From assembly GCF_900142965.1 (NCBI RefSeq), contig NZ_FRCQ01000007.1, forward strand, positions 161,138 to 225,137: DNA of 64,000 nucleotides, written 5' to 3'. Under the pieces are notes generated by a model, which had not been told where the DNA came from, made no database searches, and saw only the letters and a list, made by a program, of their open reading frames with translations. Positions within the stretch are counted from its first letter, which is position 1; every line of letters starts with the position of its first letter. A program made the position numbers and the translations under genes. Shown piece after piece: positions 7,634 through 16,215 of this stretch. The DNA comes from Rhizobacter sp. OV335 (GTDB lineage: Bacteria; Pseudomonadota; Gammaproteobacteria; Burkholderiales; Burkholderiaceae_C).

Positions 7634-9373
7634 ATGACTCGAATCGCACTTTGCTTTTCCGGAGGCGGTTTCAGGGCCACCCTCTTTCACCTCGGTGTCA
7701 TTCGACAGCTGAGCGAAACCGGAGAATTGGCGAACGTTCGCGTTGTGACTGGGGTCTCAGGGGGCGCGATACTCGCTGCGCATTTGGCCCTCAACTGGGA
7801 AATGTATCGCCAAGGAGGAAGCGCGCTCGAAGCGATGATCCAAGAGGTAGTTGATTTTGCCCAACGCGATGTGCGCGGCAGGTTGGTTCGCCGCTGGCTA
7901 CTATCACCTCTCCTGTTTCCTTTACTCGGACTGAAGGTTTTCCGGCGAATTGCTCTTCTGGAAGCTGAGTACGCTCGTCTATATCGAAACAGCGATCTCA
8001 CGGCCCTCGGGCCTACAAGCGATTCTCCGGAACGTCCAACCTTCTTTCTTCTTGCAACGTCAATGACTTCGGGCGATGCCTGCGCGTTCTCAGCAATCGG
8101 ACTTGAGACAAGAGACAAGATTCATAGACGCCAAGTTCTTCCGCTTGCGTTGGCCGTCGCATCTTCGTCGGCCTTTCCGCCGCTATTTCCACCAGTTGTA
8201 CTGACTCGAGGCAGCCTTGACGCCACGCCGGAGGATTTCCCACAGAACTTCGAATGCCTCTCCGACGGTGGGATTTACGACAATTTGGGCATTCGATGGC
8301 TCCTGAGGCGGAAACCTCGAGAATTTGACCGCGCAATCTTGTGCGACGCATCAGCGCCCCTCGGTTGGAACGTCGATAGCCGCTTCGGCTCCTTGCTCAC
8401 TCGAACGATTCGCGCCACCGATATCCTTATGAGGCGCGTTTCTGATCTGGAGGCCAAGCCGAACCCTGAGCACGATGATTTAAAATTGGTGCGCACAGAC
8501 CTTGTGAGCATTAGGTTGCCTGGCTCTGGCCCGAGGGCACACCACGAGGAGATCCAGAGTCGCATTCCCCTGATGCGCACGGACTTGAATGCGTTTGTTG
8601 ATGGTGAAGTGCAACTACTCTTGCAGCACGGTCATGCCGTTGCAGATCAGGTTTTGGGTAAAGCAGAGGGAGCCCTCAGCGCACAACGACTTTTCTTAAC
8701 TTGGTTTGAACAAGACAAAGTGAAGCAACTTCATGCTGTACTCAGAATGTCTCGTGCGAACCCAATTGGCTTGTGGAACTCGAAGGATTGGGCCAGCTAT
8801 GTCCTCTGGGGGCTGGCTCTCTCGCCCATCGTGATCATTTGGATCGTGGCCATGACTACTTCTGCGACGATTCGTGAACAAGCTGCCAGAAACTCAGCCC
8901 TCAACTCGGAGTTGGCCGGAGCGAGGACGGAGTCAGACAGTCTACGCGGCCAAGTTGAACGGCAAAGGGCCGTGATTCGTGATCTTGAAGAACGCGCCGC
9001 AAACCCAGACTTGTCTGCTTCATCTCCTCAGGTAGGCAGAGGGACAGTCGGACGCATATCAATTCGGATTGGCGAGCATGCTCACTTCGTTGGCTCCATG
9101 CCTGACGCACTTACCGTTCGACTTGCGGGTCGATCTCCAGGCTGCAACGTGTCCCGAGTATGCGCGATCAACGTGCCAGGTGACCTCAAATGGGGCACGC
9201 TGTTCGTTGCTCAGCAGCCAGGCGCATACTCGTTGATAATCGGGAACTCGTCGCGTAGGCCCCTACTTGTTCGAGTCGCACCGCACCGTGAGGGCCAAGA
9301 ACTTGGGCCGGACCACGAAGTGATCACACTGAGACCCGGCCAAAGTGTTGAATACGCAGTTGTGACACGGTAG
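7634..9373 (+). CDS. Patatin-like phospholipase with transmembrane anchor and C-terminal beta-rich domain
   Basis: Residues 1-300 form a patatin domain: oxyanion-loop GGGFRATLFHLGVI, nucleophile elbow GVSGGA (Ser), and the DGG motif in SDGGIYDNLG carrying the catalytic Asp. A single membrane segment (YVLWGLALSPIVIIWIVAM, about residues 390-410) follows, then a coiled coil (ELAGARTESDSLRGQVERQR) and a beta-rich tail of about 110 residues. Patatins cleave acyl chains from membrane lipids. In defence islands such enzymes can act as membrane-damaging effectors; no nucleotide cyclase is adjacent, so that role is inference. A start ATG at 7634 is preferred over TTG at 7631. GC content is clearly below the flanks, consistent with transfer. 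Confidence 0.8.
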   Translation: MTRIALCFSGGGFRATLFHLGVIRQLSETGELANVRVVTGVSGGAILAAHLALNWEMYRQGGSALEAMIQEVVDFAQRDVRGRLVRRWLLSPLLFPLLGLKVFRRIALLEAEYARLYRNSDLTALGPTSDSPERPTFFLLATSMTSGDACAFSAIGLETRDKIHRRQVLPLALAVASSSAFPPLFPPVVLTRGSLDATPEDFPQNFECLSDGGIYDNLGIRWLLRRKPREFDRAILCDASAPLGWNVDSRFGSLLTRTIRATDILMRRVSDLEAKPNPEHDDLKLVRTDLVSIRLPGSGPRAHHEEIQSRIPLMRTDLNAFVDGEVQLLLQHGHAVADQVLGKAEGALSAQRLFLTWFEQDKVKQLHAVLRMSRANPIGLWNSKDWASYVLWGLALSPIVIIWIVAMTTSATIREQAARNSALNSELAGARTESDSLRGQVERQRAVIRDLEERAANPDLSASSPQVGRGTVGRISIRIGEHAHFVGSMPDALTVRLAGRSPGCNVSRVCAINVPGDLKWGTLFVAQQPGAYSLIIGNSSRRPLLVRVAPHREGQELGPDHEVITLRPGQSVEYAVVTR

Positions 9374-9426
9374 TTCAACGTGAGGCCCAATTCCTCGCTA
9401 GTATGGTGCGCTTGAATTGAATGAAC

Positions 9427-9744
9427 CTATTTAGTGACTCGATCGAGAGCTGCCTTGGCGCGAGTGACCTTGGCGAGGATGTCTGTGGCGCTGGCGGTCC
9501 AGATGAAGGGCTTGGGATCGGCGTTGTGATGCTCGATGTACAGGTCAATGGCCAGCTCCAGCTCGGCGACGCTGGTGAAGCTGTCGCGCTTGATGCGGTT
9601 CTCGGAGATATCGCGGAAGAAGCGCTAGACCATGTTCAGCCACGAGGCGCTGGTGGGCGTGAAATGCATGACGAAGCGCGGATGCCTGGCCAGCCACGCC
9701 TGCACGTCAGGGTGCGCGTGGGTGGCGTAGTTGGCGCGATGCCT
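9427..9744 (-). pseudogene. IS630-family transposase, C-terminal remnant with internal stop
   Basis: Reading leftward: NYATHAHPDVQAWLARHP, FTPTSASWLNMV, then an in-frame TAG (9625-9627) at the place of the conserved Glu, then RFFRDISENRIKRDSF and ADPKPFIWTASATDILAKV to the stop at 9427. This is the last third of an IS630 DDE transposase. The N-terminal two-thirds are missing: homology ends abruptly near 9740, where IS66 sequence in the opposite direction begins. It is dead DNA marking past insertion and deletion. Confidence 0.8.
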
Positions 9745-10324
9745 GGCGCACGCGCGGCGCAAGTTCGACGAACTCGCGCGCGTGAACGCCAGCGCGGTCG
9801 CGGCGCAGGCCGTCGCGCGCATCGCCAAGCTGTACAGGGTTGAAGCGCAGGCCCGAGACGCTCAGGTCCCAGAGCTGACACCCAAGCAAAGACTGGAACA
9901 TCGGCAACAGCACGCCAGGCCGCTGTGGGGCGAGCTGCACGTGTGGCTGCGCCTGGAGCGTACGCGCGTGCCCGACGGCGGTGCGATCGCCAACGCGCTG
10001 GACTACAGCCTCAAGCGCTGGGAGGCACTCGGGCGCTTCCTGCTCGACGGCGCGGTGAGCATCGACAACAACCATATCGAGAACCTCGTGCGGCCGTGGG
10101 CAATGGGGCGCAAGGCGTGGCTGTTCGCGGGAAGCGAGCTCGCAGGGCAGCGTGCGGCGATGGTGATGAGCCTGGTGCAGTCGGCCAAGCTGCACGGGCA
10201 CAACCCCTGGGCCTACATGAAGGACGTGCTGCATCGGCTGCCGATGCACCCGAACCGTCGCATCGACGAGTTGCTGCCGCACCGGTGGACGGCTGCGGCC
10301 ACGCGAGAAACTACGGGTTCATGA
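9744..10324 (+). pseudogene. IS66-family transposase, C-terminal remnant
   Basis: About 195 residues of the IS66 TnpC C-terminal half are present: CLAHARRKFDEL, then LTPKQRLEHRQQHARP, ALDYSLKRWEAL, the DDE-domain glutamate region SIDNNHIENLVRPWAMGRK, WLFAGSELAGQRAA and the typical end NPWAYMKDVLHRLP. The first ~300 residues, including the zinc-finger and first catalytic Asp, are missing, so it cannot be active. It is fused at its left end to the IS630 remnant. The frame runs open to a TGA that overlaps the next small gene's start (ATGA). Confidence 0.8.
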
Positions 10325-10542
10325 AGAACATCGAAGCACTGATCGACGACGGCGGCGACATCACGTTGGGCCACATCCAGGGCGTTGGCTGCGCGGCGAC
10401 GGCCGCTGACGGCCACAACGCCCTGGCCATGCTCGCACGCCGCGATGGTGAGACGCTCAACGCGTTGCTCAAGCGACTGGATCGCGCCATCGGGCGGTAC
10501 TACGACGACGGCGAAACCACCGACGAGATCAACCCGCCTTGA
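10321..10542 (+). CDS. Small acidic hypothetical protein (73 aa)
   Basis: Starts at an ATG that overlaps the IS66 remnant's stop (ATGA). The sequence (MKNIEALIDDGG ... LARRDGETLNALLKRLDRAI, ending YYDDGETTDEINPP) is acidic with a helical middle. I do not recognise a family. The following frame resembles a Mor-type activator, and the two are commonly adjacent small genes on mobile elements, so this is likely mobile-element cargo. Possibly a nucleic-acid mimic or chaperone-like regulator; no function is claimed. Confidence 0.5.
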   Translation: MKNIEALIDDGGDITLGHIQGVGCAATAADGHNALAMLARRDGETLNALLKRLDRAIGRYYDDGETTDEINPP

Positions 10543-10564
10543 TCGGCTCCGTCGTCAAGACGGG

Positions 10565-10826
10565 ATGCTTGGCCGCTTACCGAGATCCTGCGCGACGACC
10601 TGGCCTTCCAGGAGCCGTGGGCCAGTGCGATCGCGCACGAGATCGTGAGGGCATGCGCGCGCGGTTCGGTGGTGACGATGTCTATGTGCCGGCGCCAGAC
10701 AAGTCGGCGCGCGATGAGCGCGTGCGAGAGATGTTCAACGGTCGGAACATCAAGGAGCTGATGCAGCTGTTCGGGCTGGCGCGCTCGACGGTCTATCGGA
10801 TCGTCGGCCAGCGGGGGCGGCCATGA
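10565..10826 (+). pseudogene. Mor/C-type transcription activator, frameshifted
   Basis: The C-terminal half is intact: ARFGGDDVYVPAPDKSARDE, REMFNGRNIKELMQLFGLA, RSTVYRIVGQRG, which is the Mor/C DNA-binding region with its helix-turn-helix (phage Mu middle and late activators). The expected N-terminal half, LTEILRDDLAFQEPWASAIA, sits in another frame. Two single-base losses, near 10579 and near 10650, would explain the break. A shortened product from the internal ATG at 10652 is possible but would lack the dimerisation part. Confidence 0.6.
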
Positions 10827-11080
10827 GCGCGAGCTGGCAGGGGAAGCCGGCCGGGGATGCAGCGGTCTGCGCAGGGCCGACCCCCGAGCGCATTCTTTGG
10901 GCGGCCCTCACCCGGCGCCTGGAGCGGCTCTTGGTGCGTGTGAATGCCACACCCGAACGCGTGGTCGAGCGAAAGAAGAGCCTGCTGTTCGGTCTCGATG
11001 TGCGCGGGCCGGTGCGGTCGATGCGATCTGGGTCTTTGGGATGTACTTCCGCGAGGGCACACTTGCCGTCAGCGGCTTGA
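10823..11080 (+). CDS. Doubtful small open frame (85 aa) after the Mor-like remnant
   Basis: An ATG overlapping the Mor frame's stop opens 85 codons. The first ~60 residues (including PTPERILWAALTRRLERLLV and RVNATPERVVERKK) look protein-like and helical; the end does not. No family recognised. It may be the truncated next gene of the mobile-element remnant. The remaining bases to 11150 hold nothing I can identify. Confidence 0.25.
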   Translation: MSASWQGKPAGDAAVCAGPTPERILWAALTRRLERLLVRVNATPERVVERKKSLLFGLDVRGPVRSMRSGSLGCTSARAHLPSAA

Positions 11081-11150
11081 CGCGTAAGCAGCAATGCATT
11101 TGGCATTCCCGAGCCTGAGCATCCCGAATGGACGGCGCTCATCGCTGACG

Positions 11151-13040
11151 TCAAGAAGTACCTGGTCCTGGCCAGATCGTAGTAGCGAACTCAAAGAGTG
11201 CTTCTCCCCGAGCCACGATAGCTGCCTCGTCCCATGTATCGCGCTTCATTAGGGCGCGATTCAAGTGCAGGTTTGAGTGTTCAAACAGAGCGTCGCGCTT
11301 TTTACCGAAGCCGTAGTTCTGTAGGCTGCGGTTGACGCCCAAGTGGACAAGGGTCAGATTTCCGATTCGTGGTAACGCATCTTCTCGGTCAAGGATTGCT
11401 TGAGTTCTCGAGTCAATAGCTGCACTGGAGAAGCGCAAGGGCTGGGCATTGACGGCATCGAAGGCCAAGGCCGTCGTACCATCCGGCAGCGCCCAGTGGC
11501 TGTACCAAGACTTCGGCAGGATGTGGTCGATGTCTAGCGAGTCGAGCGTCAGCGGTACTAGCTCCTCCGTCTTCTCGGTACGCATCGCCGTTTCCAAACG
11601 ATGAAAAATTGCTCGTAACTTTGCTGCATCGAGCCTCCCAGGATAGGCATCCCCGTCGATCCACTGACGCCGGAACTCGTCGTCGGTAGGCCAGCGCGAT
11701 GCCTCGCCACTCAGTGACGAGAGCGCATTGCGGAAGGCAGCCGTTGTCAGTTCGCCATCGATAAGCCGTTTCAGTTGTTGAGCGAAGACCTTGTTGTAGT
11801 TTTTGCGGGACAGTCCGCAAACGGCACGCCGAACCAGGTAAGACTCGATGCAGCCGTAGATCTCCAACTGCTCGTCGGGCGACATCGACGAAGTCGCCAC
11901 CCTCAGGGCCAAGGCGTGTGTCGGCGACGCATCCCACACGGCGATGCGCCGCCCGAAAACGGAGATCGGCGTTGAACCGGCACCGGTTACCAGCGCCTTG
12001 TATTGCTCGCCGTACCTGTTCAACATGGTGAGCTGAGCCCCTGCTGCATGCAGGCCTGCGGCGCTGTCCACGAAGCGTCGGTAGCCTGCGTACAGGCGGC
12101 CGACGTCGATCTCCTCACTGGTCTGCGCCTGGACTGCTGTCTGGACGAACCATTCCAGACGTGGCCGGCTCAGGCGACCTCGGGTCTGCGATTCCGACCA
12201 GATCGGAGCCTCGAACTGACTCCAGAGGTTGCTGTAGAGGTCATCGGCATCTGTGCCTGCCCGCATAAAGATGAAGTTGCGGATCAGGTCGGTCGCATGC
12301 AGCTCCGCACCGTGACCGTTCAGCGTTTCGAAGATCACCTGGGCGTCGTCCTCTTCGCCGAGGGAGATGCAGACGATCGATAAGTCGGTCAGGACAGCCG
12401 TAGCCAGGGCAGTGGCGCGGGTTACCGCTTCGACCTCCGTCTCGTCGATGACCCAGTCGAGCATCTGCTCGTGAAAGAACATGATCGCTTCGAGCGCTGG
12501 TGGGTGGGCCACGCCAATCTTGCGAAGGCTGCCCGTCTGAGTGAAGCTCGCCGGAAACCGCTGGCGCAGTTCGTCGACAGATGTCGCAGTCATCGACTCC
12601 TCGTACTGCTTGCGATCACGAAAGGTCGGCCATAGCTTGAAGCGCTCAACGGAAACGTCTTCCATCGTCTCCGGGTTCGAGTTGGTCAGGCAAGCATCAA
12701 TTAGCGCCAGCAGTTTGTCGTTCCCCGCCGCACGCAGGGTGTGAACCAGTGCGTTCAGCACGTACTGCAGTGTGGTCAGTCGCTGCTGACCATCGATGAT
12801 GTGGTGTCGCTCCACCCCAAGCAGGCCTTGCTTCCTCTGCGGTTCCAATACCACGGCACCCATGAAGTGAGGTATTGCCTTCCCACCCTGCAGCCGAGCC
12901 TCGGCCTTGTCGCGGATGTCTTCCCAGAGCCGCCCCCACTGGTCATCACGATTCCAGACGTAAGGACGCTGGTAGAACGGAACTCGGTACTGGCGCCGGT
13001 CCTGGTAGATCTGCTGGACGGTGAACGTTCTCGAATCCAT
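11151..13040 (-). CDS. GmrSD-like protein (DUF262 plus DUF1524), probable modification-dependent nuclease
   Basis: A 629-residue single-chain protein. The N-terminal DUF262 part shows YRVPFYQRPYVWNRDDQWG and the signature IDGQQRLTTLQYVLNAL near residues 80-95. The C-terminal DUF1524 part carries the His-Me-finger motif DIDHILPKSW and IGNLTLVHLGVNRSLQNY. In GmrSD, the two domains use NTP and cut DNA with glucosylated hydroxymethylcytosine, as in T-even phages. The order and size match the fused GmrSD type. It lies 69 bp downstream of the type III res gene in the same direction and may be the last gene of that operon. A GGGAGGG ribosome site precedes the ATG at 13040. Confidence 0.85.
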   Translation of the reverse strand: MDSRTFTVQQIYQDRRQYRVPFYQRPYVWNRDDQWGRLWEDIRDKAEARLQGGKAIPHFMGAVVLEPQRKQGLLGVERHHIIDGQQRLTTLQYVLNALVHTLRAAGNDKLLALIDACLTNSNPETMEDVSVERFKLWPTFRDRKQYEESMTATSVDELRQRFPASFTQTGSLRKIGVAHPPALEAIMFFHEQMLDWVIDETEVEAVTRATALATAVLTDLSIVCISLGEEDDAQVIFETLNGHGAELHATDLIRNFIFMRAGTDADDLYSNLWSQFEAPIWSESQTRGRLSRPRLEWFVQTAVQAQTSEEIDVGRLYAGYRRFVDSAAGLHAAGAQLTMLNRYGEQYKALVTGAGSTPISVFGRRIAVWDASPTHALALRVATSSMSPDEQLEIYGCIESYLVRRAVCGLSRKNYNKVFAQQLKRLIDGELTTAAFRNALSSLSGEASRWPTDDEFRRQWIDGDAYPGRLDAAKLRAIFHRLETAMRTEKTEELVPLTLDSLDIDHILPKSWYSHWALPDGTTALAFDAVNAQPLRFSSAAIDSRTQAILDREDALPRIGNLTLVHLGVNRSLQNYGFGKKRDALFEHSNLHLNRALMKRDTWDEAAIVARGEALFEFATTIWPGPGTS

Positions 13041-13109
13041 GACTGCCCTCCCTGGGCTCGATGTTCCGGTGAAGTCAAATTGCTGTGTGGCGCACCATTT
13101 GGAGCTGGG

Positions 13110-16100
13110 CTATACGGCGGTATGGGCCCGCTCCACCAGCCCTGCCACGTCCCTGAACCTGTCGTAGATCGCTGGGCTCTCGCCGAGAGCCAGCGCCTTG
13201 AAGTGCGCGCGGCCACACTCGATCTTGGCGCTCTCGGCGTTGCGTAGGTCGTTGTCGAACAGGCTGCTCTTGGTCTCTACGACGAAGTAGAGGCGGTCGC
13301 CATCGGGTGTCGTCACCAGCACGGCCCAGTCGGGGTTGTAGGTCCCCAACGGCGTTGGCACCTTGAACCAGCCCGGCAACTTGGCGTAGACCTTGATCGC
13401 GTCGTTCTTCTCCAACTGGTCGGCGAAGTCACGCTCCACCTCGGAGTCGTAGACGACGTGCTGGTAGACCGAACGCTGTGCGTCCTGCAGCATGTTCTTC
13501 AGATAGCCGGTCAGCTCTTCCCTCTCGAACAGCTCCTGCGCGTAGTACTGGTCATCGCCCAGGCGCTGGTAGCGGATGCCGTCCACCAGCACGACGCGCT
13601 TGCAGCGGTTAATGGCGTCGGCCACGATCTCGATGAACTGCTGCGGGTTCCGCTTGAAGTCGTTGAGGCGATGACTGTCGACCAGGATCTGCGCGATGCT
13701 GCGGCGTGTCAACTGGGTACGGTTCTGCAGCTCGGTCAGGATGTCAGGCAGCTCGATGTCACCCTCATTCAGCATGACGACGGCGGAGCCGGCCGTTTCC
13801 TGGGCCACGATGCCGGCCTGCCCGATTTCCATGTTGGCCTTGCGCCACTGCAGACGAACCTTGCTGATGGGCGGTGCGGCGATCACCGCGGCTATGCAGT
13901 CGCGGACCAGCCGGTCGTTGTCGAAGTGGACCCGGTACGTCGTCTTGAACTTGATGCGGTCCCACAGCTCCTTGAACTCGGGGCTGTCCAGCACAGCACG
14001 CCGCACCGGCACCTGGCGGCGCTCGTCGGCGTTCTTGATCTCCAGCTTGCCGGCCACCTTGCGCAGGAGCTCCAGAATCTGAGCACGCTGGGCTTCCAGC
14101 TCTGGCGGCAGCGTCAGGGTACCTTCCTTGATGGCCTGGCGCAGGCTGTCCTGCACCTTACCCTTGGCATCGATCAGCCGCTGAGCGCGCAGGTGTTCGG
14201 CCATTATCTTGGAGGCATCGAAGCCCAGCGGCTTCTGTGTACCGTCCGTCTGTTTGACAGCCACCCCCGCGAAGAGGTGGTCGGGCACCACGCCGAACTG
14301 GAAGCCGTCTTCCTCGATCTCCTTCTGCAGGCTGTCGGCGAACTGCTGGTAGCTCTCGTTGGCGACCACGGTCAACGTATTCACCTCGAAGCCGCGCAGG
14401 CGCAAACCCTCCTGGTTGACACACAGTCGCAACCCGCGGCCAATGGTCTGCCGGCGCCAACGCTCGGTGGAACGGGCGCTGAAGTTGCAGATCTGGAAGA
14501 TGTTGGGGTTGTCCCAGCCCTCTTTCAGAGCCGAGTGGCTGAAGATGAACTTCAGCGGCGAGGAGAAGCTGAGCAGCTTCTCCTTGTCACGCATGATGAG
14601 GTTGTAGGTGTCGTCGTCGGCCGCGGTGCTGCCGCTGGTGTCCTTCACCATCTCCACCGTCTTGCCACCGACCTTCTTTTTGTCGATCGAGAAGTAGCCG
14701 TTGTGCACCTCGTGGGCGGCCGCGCTCAGGTCGACCTCGTTGAACATGCTGCGGTAGTCGGGGTGCCGCGCCCACCGCTGGTACTCCTCTTCGAAGATCG
14801 TGGCGTAGACGCCTTTCAGCGGATTGCCTTGTCCGTCGTAGACGCGGTACTTGCTCACCTCGTCGATGAAGAACAGGCTCAGCACCTTGACGCCCATGGG
14901 GCGCAGGCGCTTCTCCTTGTCCAGGTGCTCCTTGATCGTGCGGCGGATCATCTCGCGCTGCACCGCCAGCGGCTCCACGCCGCCCCAGCTGTCGTCCACT
15001 CGCAGGAACTCCTGGCCACCGGGCAGGTTCAGTTCCATCAGGGCCTCGCCCTTCGGGCTCTTGGTGGCTGCCCGCAGCGTACTCACCCGCATGTTGGCGT
15101 AGACCTCGCGGCCCGTGGTTTGCTCCAGGTCATCGCCATCCTGTACCGGTACTTCCTTGCGCTGCACGCTGCCGGCCATGCCCAGGACGTCCAATTCCAC
15201 CGTCGCGGCCACGACGCCGCGCTTGTTGCTGATGCCCACCAGCTTTACATAGGGCTTGTTGAACCCCTGCTCGACGGTGGCCGATGCCACCTCGATCTGC
15301 TTGACCAGCTTCTGCTCGTAGGCATCCACGGCATCGAGCCGGTACACCATGTTGTGCTTGTCAACATGCGTGGCCGAGTAGCGCAGCGTGCACAGCGGGT
15401 GCATGCGCGACAGCGCCTTTTTGCCGCGGCCATCGATGCCGCCGTCCACGCTCTGCGGCTCGTCCACGATGAGGATGGGACGGGTTGCGCGCACCAGGTC
15501 GATGGGCTTCTCGCCGCCTGTCTTCTCGCTGGCGCGGTACATGACGTTCTTGCTTTTCTCGCGGCGCAGGGCTTCGTCGGCCTCCTCCTGCGCGGCCTCC
15601 TGCTCGTCGCCAAACTTGTTGATCGCACCGACGGTGATCACCATGATCTGCACGTTCGGGCTAGTGGCAAAGTTGCGCACCTTACTCAGGTTGCCGGAGT
15701 CGTATTGGAAGAACTCGTAGCCCTTTGCGCTGGGGTACAGCGTCTCGAAATGCTCGCGCGTGATCTCCAGCGTCTTGTTGACGCCTTCCTTGATGGCGAC
15801 CGAGGGTACGACGATCACGAACTTGGTGAAGCCGTAGTTGCGGTTCAGCTCGAAGGCCGTCTTCAGGTAGACATAGGTCTTGCCAGTGCCGGTCTCCATC
15901 TCCACCGTGAAGTCGGGCGACAGCTTCGTGGAGGGCGGCACGCCGTTGCGCAGCTGGACCGAATGCAGGTTCTCTTCGATCTCTTCGTCCAGCAAGGTCA
16001 GGCGGTTGCCGATGCCCCCTTGCTCGGTGGCCAGCATGCCGTCAAGTGACCCTTGCGTGGCCACCAGGTCGTCGTAGGTGCGCGCGGCGCGCACCGTCAC

Positions 16101-16202
16101 AGTGAACTCGGTGCGGCAGATTTCCTGCCCACGGAATAGGTCGCAGACGGCCTTGATTGCCTCGGACTGATACGGGAGGTCCGCTTCGAAATGAAGTTTC
16201 AT
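13110..16202 (-). CDS. res: Type III restriction enzyme, Res subunit (helicase-nuclease)
   Basis: About 1030 residues. Helicase motif I METGTGKTYVYLKTAFELN near residue 75, motif II ILIVDEPQSVDGG, and later the motif FIFSHSALKEGWDNPNIFQI with RWRRQTIGRGLRLCVNQEG. At the C-terminus a PD-(D/E)XK nuclease core is seen in YNPDWAVLVTTPDGDRLYFV followed by VETKS. Together with Mod it forms an ATP-dependent complex that cuts DNA after meeting two inversely oriented unmethylated sites. The start at 16202 (MKLHFEADLPYQSEAI) fits the family; it lies 13 bp after the mod stop. Length and motifs are complete, so it is probably active. Confidence 0.93.
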   Translation of the reverse strand: MKLHFEADLPYQSEAIKAVCDLFRGQEICRTEFTVTVRAARTYDDLVATQGSLDGMLATEQGGIGNRLTLLDEEIEENLHSVQLRNGVPPSTKLSPDFTVEMETGTGKTYVYLKTAFELNRNYGFTKFVIVVPSVAIKEGVNKTLEITREHFETLYPSAKGYEFFQYDSGNLSKVRNFATSPNVQIMVITVGAINKFGDEQEAAQEEADEALRREKSKNVMYRASEKTGGEKPIDLVRATRPILIVDEPQSVDGGIDGRGKKALSRMHPLCTLRYSATHVDKHNMVYRLDAVDAYEQKLVKQIEVASATVEQGFNKPYVKLVGISNKRGVVAATVELDVLGMAGSVQRKEVPVQDGDDLEQTTGREVYANMRVSTLRAATKSPKGEALMELNLPGGQEFLRVDDSWGGVEPLAVQREMIRRTIKEHLDKEKRLRPMGVKVLSLFFIDEVSKYRVYDGQGNPLKGVYATIFEEEYQRWARHPDYRSMFNEVDLSAAAHEVHNGYFSIDKKKVGGKTVEMVKDTSGSTAADDDTYNLIMRDKEKLLSFSSPLKFIFSHSALKEGWDNPNIFQICNFSARSTERWRRQTIGRGLRLCVNQEGLRLRGFEVNTLTVVANESYQQFADSLQKEIEEDGFQFGVVPDHLFAGVAVKQTDGTQKPLGFDASKIMAEHLRAQRLIDAKGKVQDSLRQAIKEGTLTLPPELEAQRAQILELLRKVAGKLEIKNADERRQVPVRRAVLDSPEFKELWDRIKFKTTYRVHFDNDRLVRDCIAAVIAAPPISKVRLQWRKANMEIGQAGIVAQETAGSAVVMLNEGDIELPDILTELQNRTQLTRRSIAQILVDSHRLNDFKRNPQQFIEIVADAINRCKRVVLVDGIRYQRLGDDQYYAQELFEREELTGYLKNMLQDAQRSVYQHVVYDSEVERDFADQLEKNDAIKVYAKLPGWFKVPTPLGTYNPDWAVLVTTPDGDRLYFVVETKSSLFDNDLRNAESAKIECGRAHFKALALGESPAIYDRFRDVAGLVERAHTAV

Positions 16203-16215
16203 CGCAGCGTTCGCG

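Noticed and set aside
7000..7680. Leftward open frame of about 226 codons over the left attachment region
   Set aside because: It runs through the riboswitch and the patatin gene start, with no family match and no ribosome site.
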